DNA of 64,000 nt from Bradyrhizobium archetypum (GTDB lineage Bacteria > Pseudomonadota > Alphaproteobacteria > Rhizobiales > Xanthobacteraceae). The DNA is taken from NCBI RefSeq assembly GCF_013114835.1, contig NZ_JAAVLW010000007.1, positions 310,001 to 374,000 of the forward strand. Direction: 5' to 3'. How positions within the stretch are numbered: the first letter of the stretch is position 1; each line of letters begins with the position of its first letter. Under the pieces are notes generated by a model that worked only from the letters and a program-made list of their open reading frames with translations, was not told the DNA's origin and did no database searches. Positions 29,410 through 38,482 of the stretch are shown here, piece by piece. The position numbers and the translations under genes are program-made.

Positions 29410-29438
29410 TAACTTTTAAACGATGTACTGAAAAGTTA
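29410..29438. promoter_or_regulatory. Inverted repeat upstream of the RHH-like gene
   Basis: TAACTTTT (29410-29417) and AAAAGTTA (29431-29438) are perfect inverted arms 13 bp apart, ending 9 bp before the start codon of the small gene at 29400. Further upstream, on the minus strand, TTGACT followed about 18 bp later by TAGAGT could be its promoter. The rest of the gap to 29690 is A/T-rich with no gene. Confidence 0.5.
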
Positions 29439-29689
29439 CTATTTCGACTCTATTTAGTTTTGCACACATGAGTCAAACGACTTGTGGATAGCCGGCTATC
29501 CATTTGAAAGAATAGGTTAAAAACCGAAAGCGGGCTTGTGGATTGCCTGAGCGCGCCGTGACGCGCTGTTCGTGAGGTCTTAACGGCGGTTGCCGGCGTG
29601 GCGAAACGATCTAGCCGCGCGTCCATTTTCCCGATTGCTTCGCGCCGCAGGGAATGCCGATGATGCCCCGGGACGGCGGCAAGGGCGCG

Positions 29690-30037
29690 ATGACGGTAAC
29701 GAACGGTCTCTACACCATCCAGATCGAGATGACGGACGGCGGGCACGGCCGCGCGCACGGCGTGATTGTGCTGCACGACGGCAAGATCGCCGGCGGCGAT
29801 TCGTACTTCTATTACACCGGCTCCTATACCGCCGATCGCGGCAAATGGCGCGGCGAACTGATCACCAATGAGCACACGAAATCAGCAGGCAGCCTGCCGT
29901 TGTTCGGCGGGCGCGAAGTCACCTGTGGCTTCAGTGGTTCGTACGCCGCCGATGGTGCCCAGGTGCAGGGCAGCGCGTTGGTCGGAAAGACCAGTGTCTT
30001 ATTTTACGCCAGGCTGAAGCTTCGTTCGGAGTTCTGA
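29690..30037 (+). CDS. GrlR-like regulatory protein
   Basis: A 115-residue beta-rich protein with the pattern of the GrlR family: NGLYTIQIEMTDGG, HGVIVLHDGKIAGGDSYFYY, GSYTADRGKWRGELITNEHT and FGGREVTCGFSGSY. GrlR represses type III secretion in enterobacteria by binding an activator; in soil bacteria the role of such paralogues is unknown. ATG 29690 is chosen because the family starts just before NGLY; ATG 29660 with GGGA upstream is possible. Confidence 0.75.
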   Translation: MTVTNGLYTIQIEMTDGGHGRAHGVIVLHDGKIAGGDSYFYYTGSYTADRGKWRGELITNEHTKSAGSLPLFGGREVTCGFSGSYAADGAQVQGSALVGKTSVLFYARLKLRSEF

Positions 30038-30046
30038 ACGGCGACG

Positions 30047-30988
30047 TCAGCCGTGCACCACCGCCTTCGAGATCATGCAGTGGATGCCCTTCGAGCCGTT
30101 GACAGTCTGCGTTACGCGCAGATCGGCGGCGAGGCTGCACAGCGTGTAGGCGTCCTCGCGCGACAGATTGCGCTTCTCGCCGAGCAGCACGATCATGTCG
30201 CGCAGCGCCCGCACCACGCATTGATCGAGATCAGGATCCATCGCCATCGTCATGTAATGATCTGACGTTTCCGCACGCGGATAATCGAGCCGCAGATCCT
30301 TGCGCAGCGTCAGGCGGAAGCGGCCTTGCAGCGCGGTCTCGATCGCGGTGACGCAGACTTCGCCATCGCCCTGCACGCCGTGGCCGTCGCCGCAGGAGAA
30401 CAGCGCGCCCGGCACGAACACCGGCAGATACAGTTTCGCCCCGGAGCCGAGCTCCTTGTTGTCGAGATTGCCGCCCATCGCACGAGGGATCAGCGAGGTG
30501 ATGCGGCCCCATGCGGGCGGCGGCGCTACCCCCATCACGCCGAAGAACGGTTTAAGCGGCAGGTCGAGCCCCCACGGCATCCGGCCGACCATACGATCGC
30601 GATCGAGCGGAATGTTGAGGATTCGCGTCTCGTGAAAGTCGTCGGGCAGGGTGCCCGCCAGCGGACGGATCAGATTGTAACCCCAGTCCTGCCGAAGCTG
30701 GACATCGAGAATATCGATTTCCAGCACGTCGCCGGGCTCGGCGCCGGCAATCGCAATCGGGCCGGTGAGAATATGGCCCGGCAGCATGCGTTCGCTCCGC
30801 GCGTGAATATCGGCAAGCTCGGGAGGCACGTGAAACTTGCTGCGGTCAGGCACCACATCGGGACCGCCGGTCACGGTGTCGATGGTGACTTCATCGCCGC
30901 TTGCGATGGTCAGGACCGGCTTCAGTTTCGCTTCGAAAAATCCCCAGTGGCAGGTTTCGGGGCCGGAATGCAGGTGATGATGGGCCAT
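30047..30988 (-). CDS. Acetamidase/formamidase family protein
   Basis: Hydrolyses short-chain amides to ammonia and a carboxylate. The 313-residue protein has HHHLHSGPETCHWGFF at the start, PGHILTGPIAIAGAEPGDVL, and the family signature SCGDGHGVQGDGEVCVTAIE. Many paralogues exist in soil bacteria, so the physiological amide is not known. Monocistronic, convergent with the GrlR-like gene and divergent from the YdcF gene. Confidence 0.92.
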   Translation of the reverse strand: MAHHHLHSGPETCHWGFFEAKLKPVLTIASGDEVTIDTVTGGPDVVPDRSKFHVPPELADIHARSERMLPGHILTGPIAIAGAEPGDVLEIDILDVQLRQDWGYNLIRPLAGTLPDDFHETRILNIPLDRDRMVGRMPWGLDLPLKPFFGVMGVAPPPAWGRITSLIPRAMGGNLDNKELGSGAKLYLPVFVPGALFSCGDGHGVQGDGEVCVTAIETALQGRFRLTLRKDLRLDYPRAETSDHYMTMAMDPDLDQCVVRALRDMIVLLGEKRNLSREDAYTLCSLAADLRVTQTVNGSKGIHCMISKAVVHG

Positions 30989-31026
30989 GAGCGGGCTTTC
31001 TTGCCGGGAATGTCGTGCTCAATTTG

Positions 31027-31054
31027 TCATTGCCGGATACGATCCGGCAATCCA
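31027..31054. repeat. Short palindromic repeat (CATTGCCGGAT...ATCCGGCAATCC)
   Basis: TTGCCGGAT (31030-31038) and ATCCGGCAA (31042-31050) form a perfect 9-bp palindrome flanked by TCAT and TCCATCA, the standard ends of a widespread Bradyrhizobium/Rhodopseudomonas repeat. It lies between divergent genes. Confidence 0.65.
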
Positions 31055-31129
31055 TCATTTTCGAACACGGCTTGTGCGAAGAAGGATGGATACACGCCTC
31101 AAGGCCGCGTATGACGAGATTGCTTATCC

Positions 31130-31939
31130 GTGAGGCTTCCCTTGTTTTTTGTCCTCTCCAAGACGCTCGGCTTTCTGTTGTTGCCGACGAATTTCTTGAT
31201 CGGCGTGGGCTTCGTTGGAGCCATCCTGATGTTCACGCGGTTTGCGTCGCTCGGCCGCAAGCTGGTGATTGCAGCCGTCTTGCTGCTCGTGATCTGCGGG
31301 CTCTCGCCGCTCGGGAACCTGCTGCTCTATCCGCTCGAGCAGCGCTTTCCCCCTTGGGACAGCTCGCGCGGCGCGCCTGATGGCATCATCGTGCTCGGCG
31401 CATCGATTGAAGCCGATCTTTCCGCTGCGCACGCCATACCGGTGGTGCGCAGTTCGCCCGATCGTCTGATCGCGGCTGCTGCGCTGGCGCGCCGCTACCC
31501 GAAGGCCCGCGTCGTGTTCTCCGGCGGCAGTGCGAACCTGATCTCGAACGACGCCAGGGAAGCCGATTTCGCCGGCGTCATTTTCGAAAGCCTCGGCATC
31601 GACAAATCACGCCTGATCATGGAACGGGCCTCGCGCAATACGCAGGAGAACGCGGAATTCTCCAAGGCACTGCTCGCGCCCAAGGAGGGCGAGCGTTGGC
31701 TGTTGGTGACGTCGGCATTTCATATGCCGCGATCGGTCGGTCTGTTCCGGAAAGCGGGCTTTGCGGTCGAGCCCTATCCCGTCGACTGGCGGGTCGGTGC
31801 ACGCAGCGACGCGTTCAATTTCACCAATATCGCGATCGATGGGTTGGGGCGGACCGACCTCGGGGTGCGCGAATGGATGGGCCTGATCGCCTACCGCGCC
31901 ACCGGCAAAATCGACGAACTGCTCCCGGGCCCGAAGTAG
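31130..31939 (+). CDS. YdcF/ElyC-like (DUF218) membrane-anchored protein
   Basis: A 269-residue protein with two N-terminal membrane helices (PTNFLIGVGFVGAILMF, LVIAAVLLLVICGLSPLG) and a DUF218 domain (GIIVLGASIEADL, VVFSGGSANLISND, SRNTQENAEFSKALL, TSAFHMPRSVGLFRKAGF). ElyC affects peptidoglycan/undecaprenyl metabolism; YdcF binds SAM. The exact role here is unknown. GTG start at 31130. Confidence 0.88.
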   Translation: MRLPLFFVLSKTLGFLLLPTNFLIGVGFVGAILMFTRFASLGRKLVIAAVLLLVICGLSPLGNLLLYPLEQRFPPWDSSRGAPDGIIVLGASIEADLSAAHAIPVVRSSPDRLIAAAALARRYPKARVVFSGGSANLISNDAREADFAGVIFESLGIDKSRLIMERASRNTQENAEFSKALLAPKEGERWLLVTSAFHMPRSVGLFRKAGFAVEPYPVDWRVGARSDAFNFTNIAIDGLGRTDLGVREWMGLIAYRATGKIDELLPGPK

Positions 31940-32010
31940 AAGCGGGCCAACCGGCGGGCTACAATCGAAGCACAGGCCTTGTTCAGCGCGCCGATTTGGG
32001 AGTTTACGCC

Positions 32011-32796
32011 ATGCAACAGCAGACGCCGCCGGAAGCATTCGATTTGGCCGGCATGGTGGCCGACCTGAACAGCCTGCTCAGACTGAAGACGACGGTCGTC
32101 GGCATCAAGATGTTCACCCGCGTCGAGGACATGATGGCGATCCCGAAGATCCGGCGCCCCTCGGCGGTGCATACCACCGACCAGATCGTCAGCATGGCCT
32201 CGCGGCTCGGCTGGACCGTCGGCATCACCGGCGATGATCTCGTTGGCGCGCAATGCCGCGCCGTGATTGGCTTGGCGCCGCAGGACGAAAAATGGCTCGC
32301 CGGCGAGAACTATGTCGGGGTCTGGCACGGCACGGCCGAGGACGCGCGCAAGCGGCAGGAAGCGCTCGATGTCGTTCCGTTCGGCCAATACCAGGCGATG
32401 GCGGTGAGCCCGCTCACCAGCGGCCGACTCAATCCGCCGGATATTTGCCTGGTCTACGCGACGCCCGGCCAGATGATCATTCTGATCAACGGTCTGCAAT
32501 ATACCGGCTACAAGAAGTTCGAATGGGGCGTGGTCGGCGAGACCGCGTGCGCGGATTCCTGGGGCAGGGCACTCAAGACCGGCGAGCCGTCGCTCGCGCT
32601 GCCATGCTTTGCCGAACGCCGCTATGGTGGCGTGCCCGATGAAGAGATGCTAATGGCGCTCAAGCCGGAGCACCTCGCCAAGGCCGTTGCCGGCATGAAG
32701 CAACTGGCGAAGAACGGCCTGCGTTATCCGATCGCGCCCTACGGCATTCAGGCCGACGTTCGCGCCGGGATGGGCGTGTCCTACGGCAAGAAATAG
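32011..32796 (+). CDS. DUF169 domain protein
   Basis: A 261-residue protein of the DUF169 type (TTVVGIKMFTRVEDM, ACADSWGRALKTGEPSLALP, RYGGVPDEEMLMALKPEHL). The family is uncharacterised and usually soluble. ATG 32011 has GGGAG about 8 nt upstream. It follows the YdcF gene by 71 bp on the same strand and precedes a repeat. Confidence 0.85.
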   Translation: MQQQTPPEAFDLAGMVADLNSLLRLKTTVVGIKMFTRVEDMMAIPKIRRPSAVHTTDQIVSMASRLGWTVGITGDDLVGAQCRAVIGLAPQDEKWLAGENYVGVWHGTAEDARKRQEALDVVPFGQYQAMAVSPLTSGRLNPPDICLVYATPGQMIILINGLQYTGYKKFEWGVVGETACADSWGRALKTGEPSLALPCFAERRYGGVPDEEMLMALKPEHLAKAVAGMKQLAKNGLRYPIAPYGIQADVRAGMGVSYGKK

Positions 32797-32817
32797 GCTT
32801 GCGAACTGCGGCCAAAG

Positions 32818-32903
32818 CCGCCATTGCGGGCGGAGCGAAGCAATCCACGCTGCCGCAAAACGAGAGATGGATTGCTTCGTCGCTTTGCTCTTCGCAATGA
32901 CGA
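32818..32903. repeat. Dispersed repeat (GCGAAGCAATCC...GGATTGCTTCGTCGC)
   Basis: GAAGCAATCC (about 32837-32846) and GGATTGCTTC (about 32868-32877) are inverted copies, followed by GTCGCTTTGCTCTTCGCAATGACG. This is a very common repeat of Bradyrhizobium-type genomes. It sits just upstream of the enoyl reductase gene and part of it is open in that frame, which explains the over-long open frame from 32867. Confidence 0.75.
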
Positions 32904-32923
32904 GCCTTGAGGAAAACAAGAAC

Positions 32924-34102
32924 ATGTCTTCGTCGAAATTCGACATCGTTATCTACGGCGCCACCGGCTTCACCGGCCAGCTTGTCGCCGAATATCTCGC
33001 CGAGCACTACAAGGGAGACGCCAATCTGAAGTGGGCGATGGCCGGCCGCAGCAAGGACAAGCTTGCTGCCGTCCGTGACGCGGTCGGCGCGCCCAAGGAC
33101 ACACCGCTGATCGTGGCAGACTCAAGTGATGTTGCGTCGCTGAAAGCAATGGTTGGGCAAGCCAAATGCGTGATCAGCACGGTCGGCCCTTACCAGTTCT
33201 ACGGCAACGACCTGATCGCGGCCTGTATCGAGGCTGGCACCGACTATGTCGATCTCTGTGGCGAGCCGGTCTGGATGCGGCAGATGATCGACAAGCACGA
33301 GGCCGCGGCGAAAGCGAGCGGGGCGCGCATCGTATTTTCCTGCGGCTTCGACTCCGTGCCATTCGAACTCGGCGCGTTTTTCGTGCAGGAGGAGGCCAAG
33401 CGCGTATTCGGCTCGCCAGCACCTCGCGTCAAGGGCCGCGTGCGCGACATGCGCGGCACGCTCTCCGGCGGCACGGCCGCGAGCGCCAAAGCGACCTTCG
33501 ACGCCGTCGCCAAGGATCTCAGCCTTGTCGCCATTCTCAACGATCCCTTTGCGCTGACGCCGGGATTCGCTGGGCCGAAACAGCCACGCGGCAACAAGCC
33601 CGCCTACGAGGACGATCTGCAATCCTGGACTGCGCCGTTCATGATGGCCTTGATCAACACGCGCAACGTCCACCGCTCAAACATGCTGATGGGATTCCCG
33701 TATGGGAAAGACTTCGTCTATGACGAGATGGTGCTGACGGGGGCCGGCGAGAAAGGCGAGGCCAATGCCAAGCTTGTGATGGCGGCGAACGCCGAGAAGA
33801 CCGGCCCGAAAGCACCGAAGCCGGGCGAGGGTCCGTCAAAGGAAGAACGAGAGAATGGGCTCTACGATCTGCTCTATGTTGCGATTGCGCCCGACGGCCG
33901 GCACGTCCGCGCGGCAGTGAAAGGCGATCGCGATCCCGGCTACGGGTCGACCTCCAAGATGATCTCCGAATGCGCGATCTGCCTGTTGCGCGACACTCCC
34001 GACGTCCCGGCCGGCTTCTGGACGCCGGGTGCAGCGATGCAGCACAAGCTGATCAAGCGTCTGGTCGATCACGCGGGGTTGACGTTTGAGGTAGAGAAGT
34101 AG
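32924..34102 (+). CDS. Trans-acting enoyl reductase / saccharopine dehydrogenase-like protein
   Basis: A 392-residue oxidoreductase with an N-terminal Rossmann fold (FDIVIYGATGFTGQLVAEYL, VISTVGPYQFYG, YVDLCGEPVWMRQMID) like the saccharopine dehydrogenase NADP-binding domain and mycobacterial trans-acting enoyl reductases. The conserved GTLSGGTAASAKATFD also fits that group. Substrate unknown; a lipid-related reduction is likely by homology. ATG 32924 has GAGG upstream. Its 3' end overlaps the convergent EPS gene by 50 bp. Confidence 0.88.
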   Translation: MSSSKFDIVIYGATGFTGQLVAEYLAEHYKGDANLKWAMAGRSKDKLAAVRDAVGAPKDTPLIVADSSDVASLKAMVGQAKCVISTVGPYQFYGNDLIAACIEAGTDYVDLCGEPVWMRQMIDKHEAAAKASGARIVFSCGFDSVPFELGAFFVQEEAKRVFGSPAPRVKGRVRDMRGTLSGGTAASAKATFDAVAKDLSLVAILNDPFALTPGFAGPKQPRGNKPAYEDDLQSWTAPFMMALINTRNVHRSNMLMGFPYGKDFVYDEMVLTGAGEKGEANAKLVMAANAEKTGPKAPKPGEGPSKEERENGLYDLLYVAIAPDGRHVRAAVKGDRDPGYGSTSKMISECAICLLRDTPDVPAGFWTPGAAMQHKLIKRLVDHAGLTFEVEK

Positions 34103-35363
34103 CTTCGGTGCGTAGATGGAGTAACGGCCCCCAGTCCGTCTTCCAGCGTTCGGCGGCGACGAACATGCCCCACATAGTGCCCAGCATCAGCCAGAAGTGC
34201 CGCCAATGGTCGGTATCGATGATGAAGCTCTCGCCCACGGTGCCGAGGAATGCGGCGAAGATCGCGAGATAAGTCGGCTGCCAGGGTACGCGGACAAAGA
34301 CATAGCGGAATCCTGTCCATACGGTGACGAAGACCAGCGCCGGGTAGCACACGCCGGAAAGCCAGCCACCCGACATGAACGCGTTCAAATAGGAATTGTG
34401 AGTATCTTCCGGGAAAAAGCGGTGGAACTGTAACGGCCCGATCCCGAGTGGCAGCCCGAGCGCCATTTCGGCGCCGAGAACATGCCGGCCGAAACGTCCG
34501 AAGCGGCCTGTGTCATAACTCTGGTCGAAGCTGGCGCGCTGCTTGAACAAATCCGCGACCGAATCGAGCGATAGCAGCACCGCAACCAGCGCCGCCGCCA
34601 CGACGGCGGCAATCAGCGCCATCACGACGATGCGTGAGCGCTGCGCCTGCGAGCGGCTGGTCAGCACCATCATCAGCAGCATGAAGCCGGCCGTAACGAT
34701 CAGTTGGCCCCAGGCCGCGCGCGAGAACGAAAGCAGGATGGCCAGCGATATGATAGTGAATGCGACCGCGCTGCGGAGTGATTTGCCGAATCTGTCAGAG
34801 ACGACGCTTTGCAGCGCGAGCAGCGCCGGCAGGATCAGGAACGCGCCGAGCACGTTGGGATCCTTGAAGGTGCCGCGGGCGCGGTCATACAGCGTCAGCA
34901 GGTCGCGCCCGCCGGGGATGAGGTTGAAATACCCGGCGATCCCCGCGAGCGACGCGATCAATGCGCCGACGATGAGCCCACGCCGGAGCATATCGAGCCG
35001 GGCGGCGGTATCCTCCGAGATTATCATCGCGAACAGGACGACGGTTACCGCCATGTACCAGGAGGTCGCGATCCAGTTCGGAACGTTAGGCCGGTCGAAA
35101 ACGGCGACCGCGCTGATGGTATAGCCGATATTGATCAGGAACAAGAGCAGAAGCAGCGGCATGAACACGAGCCGCATTCGCAGGCCGGTTGCGAAAAACA
35201 CCACCGTCGCCGCCAGCGTGGCCAGCTCATAGGGAGAAGGCTCGATGAAGACGATCGCAACCGATGCACCGACCAGCCACACCAGCGCACGCTGCAAAGC
35301 CAGTACGCCGGGCGCGGCCGTCGCCGATGGTAGGGAGCCCCCGGCTGTCGCCGCATAGGTCAT
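34053..35363 (-). CDS. O-antigen ligase/Wzy-like polysaccharide polymerase
   Basis: A membrane protein of 436 residues with about 10-12 hydrophobic helices and a large periplasmic loop containing FFPEDTHNSYLNAFMSGGWL, typical of the Wzy_C/O-antigen ligase family (His in DTHNSY). It likely polymerises or ligates lipid-linked repeat units in the periplasm. ATG 35363 (MTYAATAGG) is preferred; ATG 35378 is in frame. It is the distal gene of a minus-strand set with the initiating transferase and a glycosyltransferase. Confidence 0.88.
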   Translation of the reverse strand: MTYAATAGGSLPSATAAPGVLALQRALVWLVGASVAIVFIEPSPYELATLAATVVFFATGLRMRLVFMPLLLLLFLINIGYTISAVAVFDRPNVPNWIATSWYMAVTVVLFAMIISEDTAARLDMLRRGLIVGALIASLAGIAGYFNLIPGGRDLLTLYDRARGTFKDPNVLGAFLILPALLALQSVVSDRFGKSLRSAVAFTIISLAILLSFSRAAWGQLIVTAGFMLLMMVLTSRSQAQRSRIVVMALIAAVVAAALVAVLLSLDSVADLFKQRASFDQSYDTGRFGRFGRHVLGAEMALGLPLGIGPLQFHRFFPEDTHNSYLNAFMSGGWLSGVCYPALVFVTVWTGFRYVFVRVPWQPTYLAIFAAFLGTVGESFIIDTDHWRHFWLMLGTMWGMFVAAERWKTDWGPLLHLRTEATSLPQTSTPRDRPDA

Positions 35364-35407
35364 CGAATACTCACGCACTCACGCAACGCAACAGTTATGA
35401 CGCTACC

Positions 35408-36946
35408 TCAATACGCGTTCTCGCTTTTCGTCATCAGCGCGATCGGCGTCTTGAGCAGGATGTAGAGGTCGAACAGCACCGACCAGTTCTCGATGTAATA
35501 GAGATCGAACTCGACGCGCTTCGCAATCTTCTCGTCGGTGTCGACCTCGCCGCGCCAACCATTGATCTGCGCCCAGCCGGTGATGCCCGGCTTGACGCGG
35601 TGGCGCGCGAAATAGCCGTCGACGGCTTCGTCGAACAGGCGGCTCTGCAACTTGCCTTGCACGGCGTGGGGACGCGGTCCGACCAGCGACAGGTTCCCCT
35701 TGAACACCACGTTGAAGAGCTGCGGCAGTTCGTCGAGGCTGGTCTTGCGGATGAAGCGCCCGACGCGGGTGACGCGGGGATCGTTGCGGGTGACGACCTT
35801 GGAGGCGGTCGGATCGGCCTGATGGTGGTACATCGAACGAAACTTGAAGACGTCGATGCGCTCATTGTTGAAGCCGAATCGTTTCTGGCGGAACAGCACG
35901 GGCCCCGGGCTGTCGAGCTTGACCGCGAGCGCTACCAGACCCATCACCGGCAATGCCAACACCAGGATGACAATGCCGACGACGTGGTCGAACAGCCATT
36001 TCATCACCAGGTCCCAATCAGTGATCGGCGCCTCGAACATGTCGAGGGTGGGCACTTCGCCGACATAGGAATAGGAGCGGGGACGAAAACGCAGCTTATT
36101 GGTATGCGCCGAAAGGCGGATATCGACCGGCAGCACCCATAGCTTCTTCAGCATTTCGAGAATGCGGGTCTCGGCGGAGATCGGCAGCGCGAACAGCACG
36201 AGATCGATGCGGGTGCGGCGCGCGAACTCGACGATATCGTCGACCTTGCCGAGTTTTGGGCTGCCGGCGCAGGTGTCCATCGCGCGATCGTCGTTGCGGT
36301 CGTCGAACACGCCAAGCACCTTGATGTCGGAATCATCCTGGACCTTGAGCGCCTGGATAAGTTGTTCGCCGCTCTCGTCCGCGCCGACGATGATGGTGCG
36401 ACGATCGAGCCGGCCCTGACGCGCCCAGCCGCGCACTAGCGAGCGCAGGAACAACCGCCCGGTCCCCAGCGCCGCCAAGCCGGTCACGAAAAACGCCGTG
36501 AGCCAGAGCCGCGAAATTTCGCTGCCGAGCTTCACGATGAAGGAAGCGCCGATGAACAGCAGAAACACGAATGCCCAGGAAGAAACCATTCGCGTCATCT
36601 GGCGAAGATGGCCGCGGAATAGCTGTACCTGGTAGATATCGGCGGCCTGGAAGCAGATCACGGCCGTTGCGGCCACGCCGAAAATCGCTGCGAGAAACTC
36701 CCAGTGAAGGCCGTTGAGCGGGACGACGTATCCAAAATAGAGCGCGATGCCGATCGCGCTCAGGATCGTGAAATCGATCACGCGAACCGCGCCCGCGATC
36801 ACGATCGGCGAGTAGGCGCGGCCGACTTTCTGATCGGCGACGGCGAGCGCCGCTGAAGACAGCCTGCGGCGCCGCTCGACGGGTGGACGGTCCGCGGTGG
36901 CAGCCGCCGTGGCGTCGAGCATCGAGCGTGCGTTAATCAGTTCCAC
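35408..36946 (-). CDS. Undecaprenyl-phosphate sugar-1-phosphate transferase (WcaJ/PssY-like)
   Basis: Initiates exopolysaccharide repeat-unit assembly by moving a hexose-1-phosphate to undecaprenyl phosphate. The 512-residue protein has four N-terminal helices, a CoA-binding-like domain (RRTIIVGADESGEQLIQALK), a further helix and the catalytic C-terminal part: LFRQKRFGFNNERIDVFKFR, KTSLDELPQLFNVVFKGNLS, LVGPRPHAVQGK. GTG 36946 is chosen over a frame open to 37009; ATG 36922 is possible. It lies upstream of the polymerase gene with a 44-bp gap. Confidence 0.92.
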   Translation of the reverse strand: MELINARSMLDATAAATADRPPVERRRRLSSAALAVADQKVGRAYSPIVIAGAVRVIDFTILSAIGIALYFGYVVPLNGLHWEFLAAIFGVAATAVICFQAADIYQVQLFRGHLRQMTRMVSSWAFVFLLFIGASFIVKLGSEISRLWLTAFFVTGLAALGTGRLFLRSLVRGWARQGRLDRRTIIVGADESGEQLIQALKVQDDSDIKVLGVFDDRNDDRAMDTCAGSPKLGKVDDIVEFARRTRIDLVLFALPISAETRILEMLKKLWVLPVDIRLSAHTNKLRFRPRSYSYVGEVPTLDMFEAPITDWDLVMKWLFDHVVGIVILVLALPVMGLVALAVKLDSPGPVLFRQKRFGFNNERIDVFKFRSMYHHQADPTASKVVTRNDPRVTRVGRFIRKTSLDELPQLFNVVFKGNLSLVGPRPHAVQGKLQSRLFDEAVDGYFARHRVKPGITGWAQINGWRGEVDTDEKIAKRVEFDLYYIENWSVLFDLYILLKTPIALMTKSENAY

Positions 36947-37061
36947 TGGTCCACGTCCGTTCTTGTGGCAGGCACATGGGCGTGCGCCTGCTGGTGCGGA
37001 ATTCCCCACACCACGGCTTACGGGACAAATCGGAAGAAACAGTTACGTTGGTAAATAACGG

Positions 37062-38195
37062 TTAACGATTGGCAAACGCGTCGCGGTAGCCGGCAAACAC
37101 ACCCTCGACCATCGCCTTCTGCGAAAAATGCATGAGGATTCGTTCGCGCAGCGATTTCGCCCGTTCCTGCACCGCAGCCGGGTCCTTGAGCGCGGCTTCG
37201 ATGGCGCCAGCCATGGCGGCAACGTTGCTGGGCGCAAACAAGCCGTCGCCATGCGGGCCGAAAATCTCGGGGATTCCGCCGACATTTGCGGCGACCATTG
37301 GAATGCCGGCGGCCGCCGCCTCGATTACGACATAGGGCATGGAATCCCCGCGCGAGGGAACCACCAGCAGCGAGCCCTTGGAGAAACCGAAGCGCGCCTT
37401 GACGTGGCCGATGAAGCGAACGGTCTCGCCGAGGCTGAGCCGCTCGACCTGGGCCTTCAGGCTCGCGCTCTCCTCACCGTCACCGGCGAGCGTGAGCGTC
37501 ACAACGCGGCCGTCGGCGCGCAGCCGCGCCACGGCGTCGATCAGGAGGTCTGCGCCCTTGATGTGCCGGAACTCGCCGACATAGACCAGGTCGGTGGCGT
37601 CCTCGGCCTTGGCGACGGGATCGAATTCGCCGGCGATGACGCCGTTGAAGACGCATCGCACCAGTCCCTTCGGCGCGCCGATGGTGCGCTGATAGGTGTC
37701 GCGGGCAAACGCGCTTTCGAACAGGAACAGGTCGGTGTCGTTCATCAGCGCGCGTTCGACACGGGCGTAGATGTTGCCCTTCAGTGTCGAGAGCGGAAAA
37801 TGCAGCGAGCCGCCGTGCGGGGTGTAGACGCGGATCCTGTCGCGGCTGGCGGTCCTGAGGCGCATGAAGGTGCCGGCCTTGGCGCCGTGACCGTGCAGCA
37901 CGTCCGGCTTGAGTTGGTGGATCATGCGCTGGAACTGGGCCCATACCAAAAGATCGCTCGGCAGCGGCTCGCGGCGAATGGCCGTGCGGTGAACGCCGAG
38001 TTTTAGGCGCGGGGCGATTTCCGCCAGCGCCTGCTCGGCGCGCTCGCCGCCGGTGAGGCTGTCGGCAATGATGCCGACGTGATGGCCGCGGTCGGCCTGC
38101 CCGTTGGCGAGATCGAGGATGTGGCGAAAAATGCCGCCAACGGGCGCGCGCGTCGCGTGCAAAATCCGTAGCGGCTGACCGTCAACACCAGACAT
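37062..38195 (-). CDS. Family 4 glycosyltransferase
   Basis: A GT-B glycosyltransferase of 377 residues. The N-terminal domain has ILHATRAPVGGIFRHILDLA, and the donor-binding C-terminal domain shows VYVGEFRHIKGADLLIDAVA, ETVRFIGHVKARFGFSKGSL and the EX7E-like LLVVPSRGDSMPYVVIEAAA. It likely adds a sugar to the EPS lipid-linked precursor. A gap of 115 bp separates it from the initiating transferase. Confidence 0.92.
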   Translation of the reverse strand: MSGVDGQPLRILHATRAPVGGIFRHILDLANGQADRGHHVGIIADSLTGGERAEQALAEIAPRLKLGVHRTAIRREPLPSDLLVWAQFQRMIHQLKPDVLHGHGAKAGTFMRLRTASRDRIRVYTPHGGSLHFPLSTLKGNIYARVERALMNDTDLFLFESAFARDTYQRTIGAPKGLVRCVFNGVIAGEFDPVAKAEDATDLVYVGEFRHIKGADLLIDAVARLRADGRVVTLTLAGDGEESASLKAQVERLSLGETVRFIGHVKARFGFSKGSLLVVPSRGDSMPYVVIEAAAAGIPMVAANVGGIPEIFGPHGDGLFAPSNVAAMAGAIEAALKDPAAVQERAKSLRERILMHFSQKAMVEGVFAGYRDAFANR

Positions 38196-38482
38196 CGATG
38201 CCGCCTTCAGATGTCAACGCTGCCGGCATTGCCCGGCTCATGCAGCCCGCAAGCGCCAGCGCAGCAACCAGACATTGAGTTGGGAAAAATGCGCAGCGCA
38301 TTACCTGAGCCCATGAAAAAGTATGCTGCGATTAAGGGCTTTGATGGTTAACAAAAAATGACTGGACGGGCACGGGGCGCCGGTCCGTAAGGCAAACAGG
38401 GCAAATTAACCCAGCGGCAACCATAATGAAGTGTAATCAGGCAGGTCGAGTGGACCGATAGTTGCGTCCGCGGGAGTGTGCG
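38196..38482. promoter_or_regulatory. Divergent promoter region of the EPS cluster
   Basis: A 287-bp gene-free stretch between divergent EPS genes. Its centre is A/T-rich (TGGTTAACAAAAAATGAC near 38345, AAATTAACCC near 38402) as expected for promoters, and TTAACAAA/TTAACCC words recur. I could not assign a clear -35/-10 pair or operator. Confidence 0.4.
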
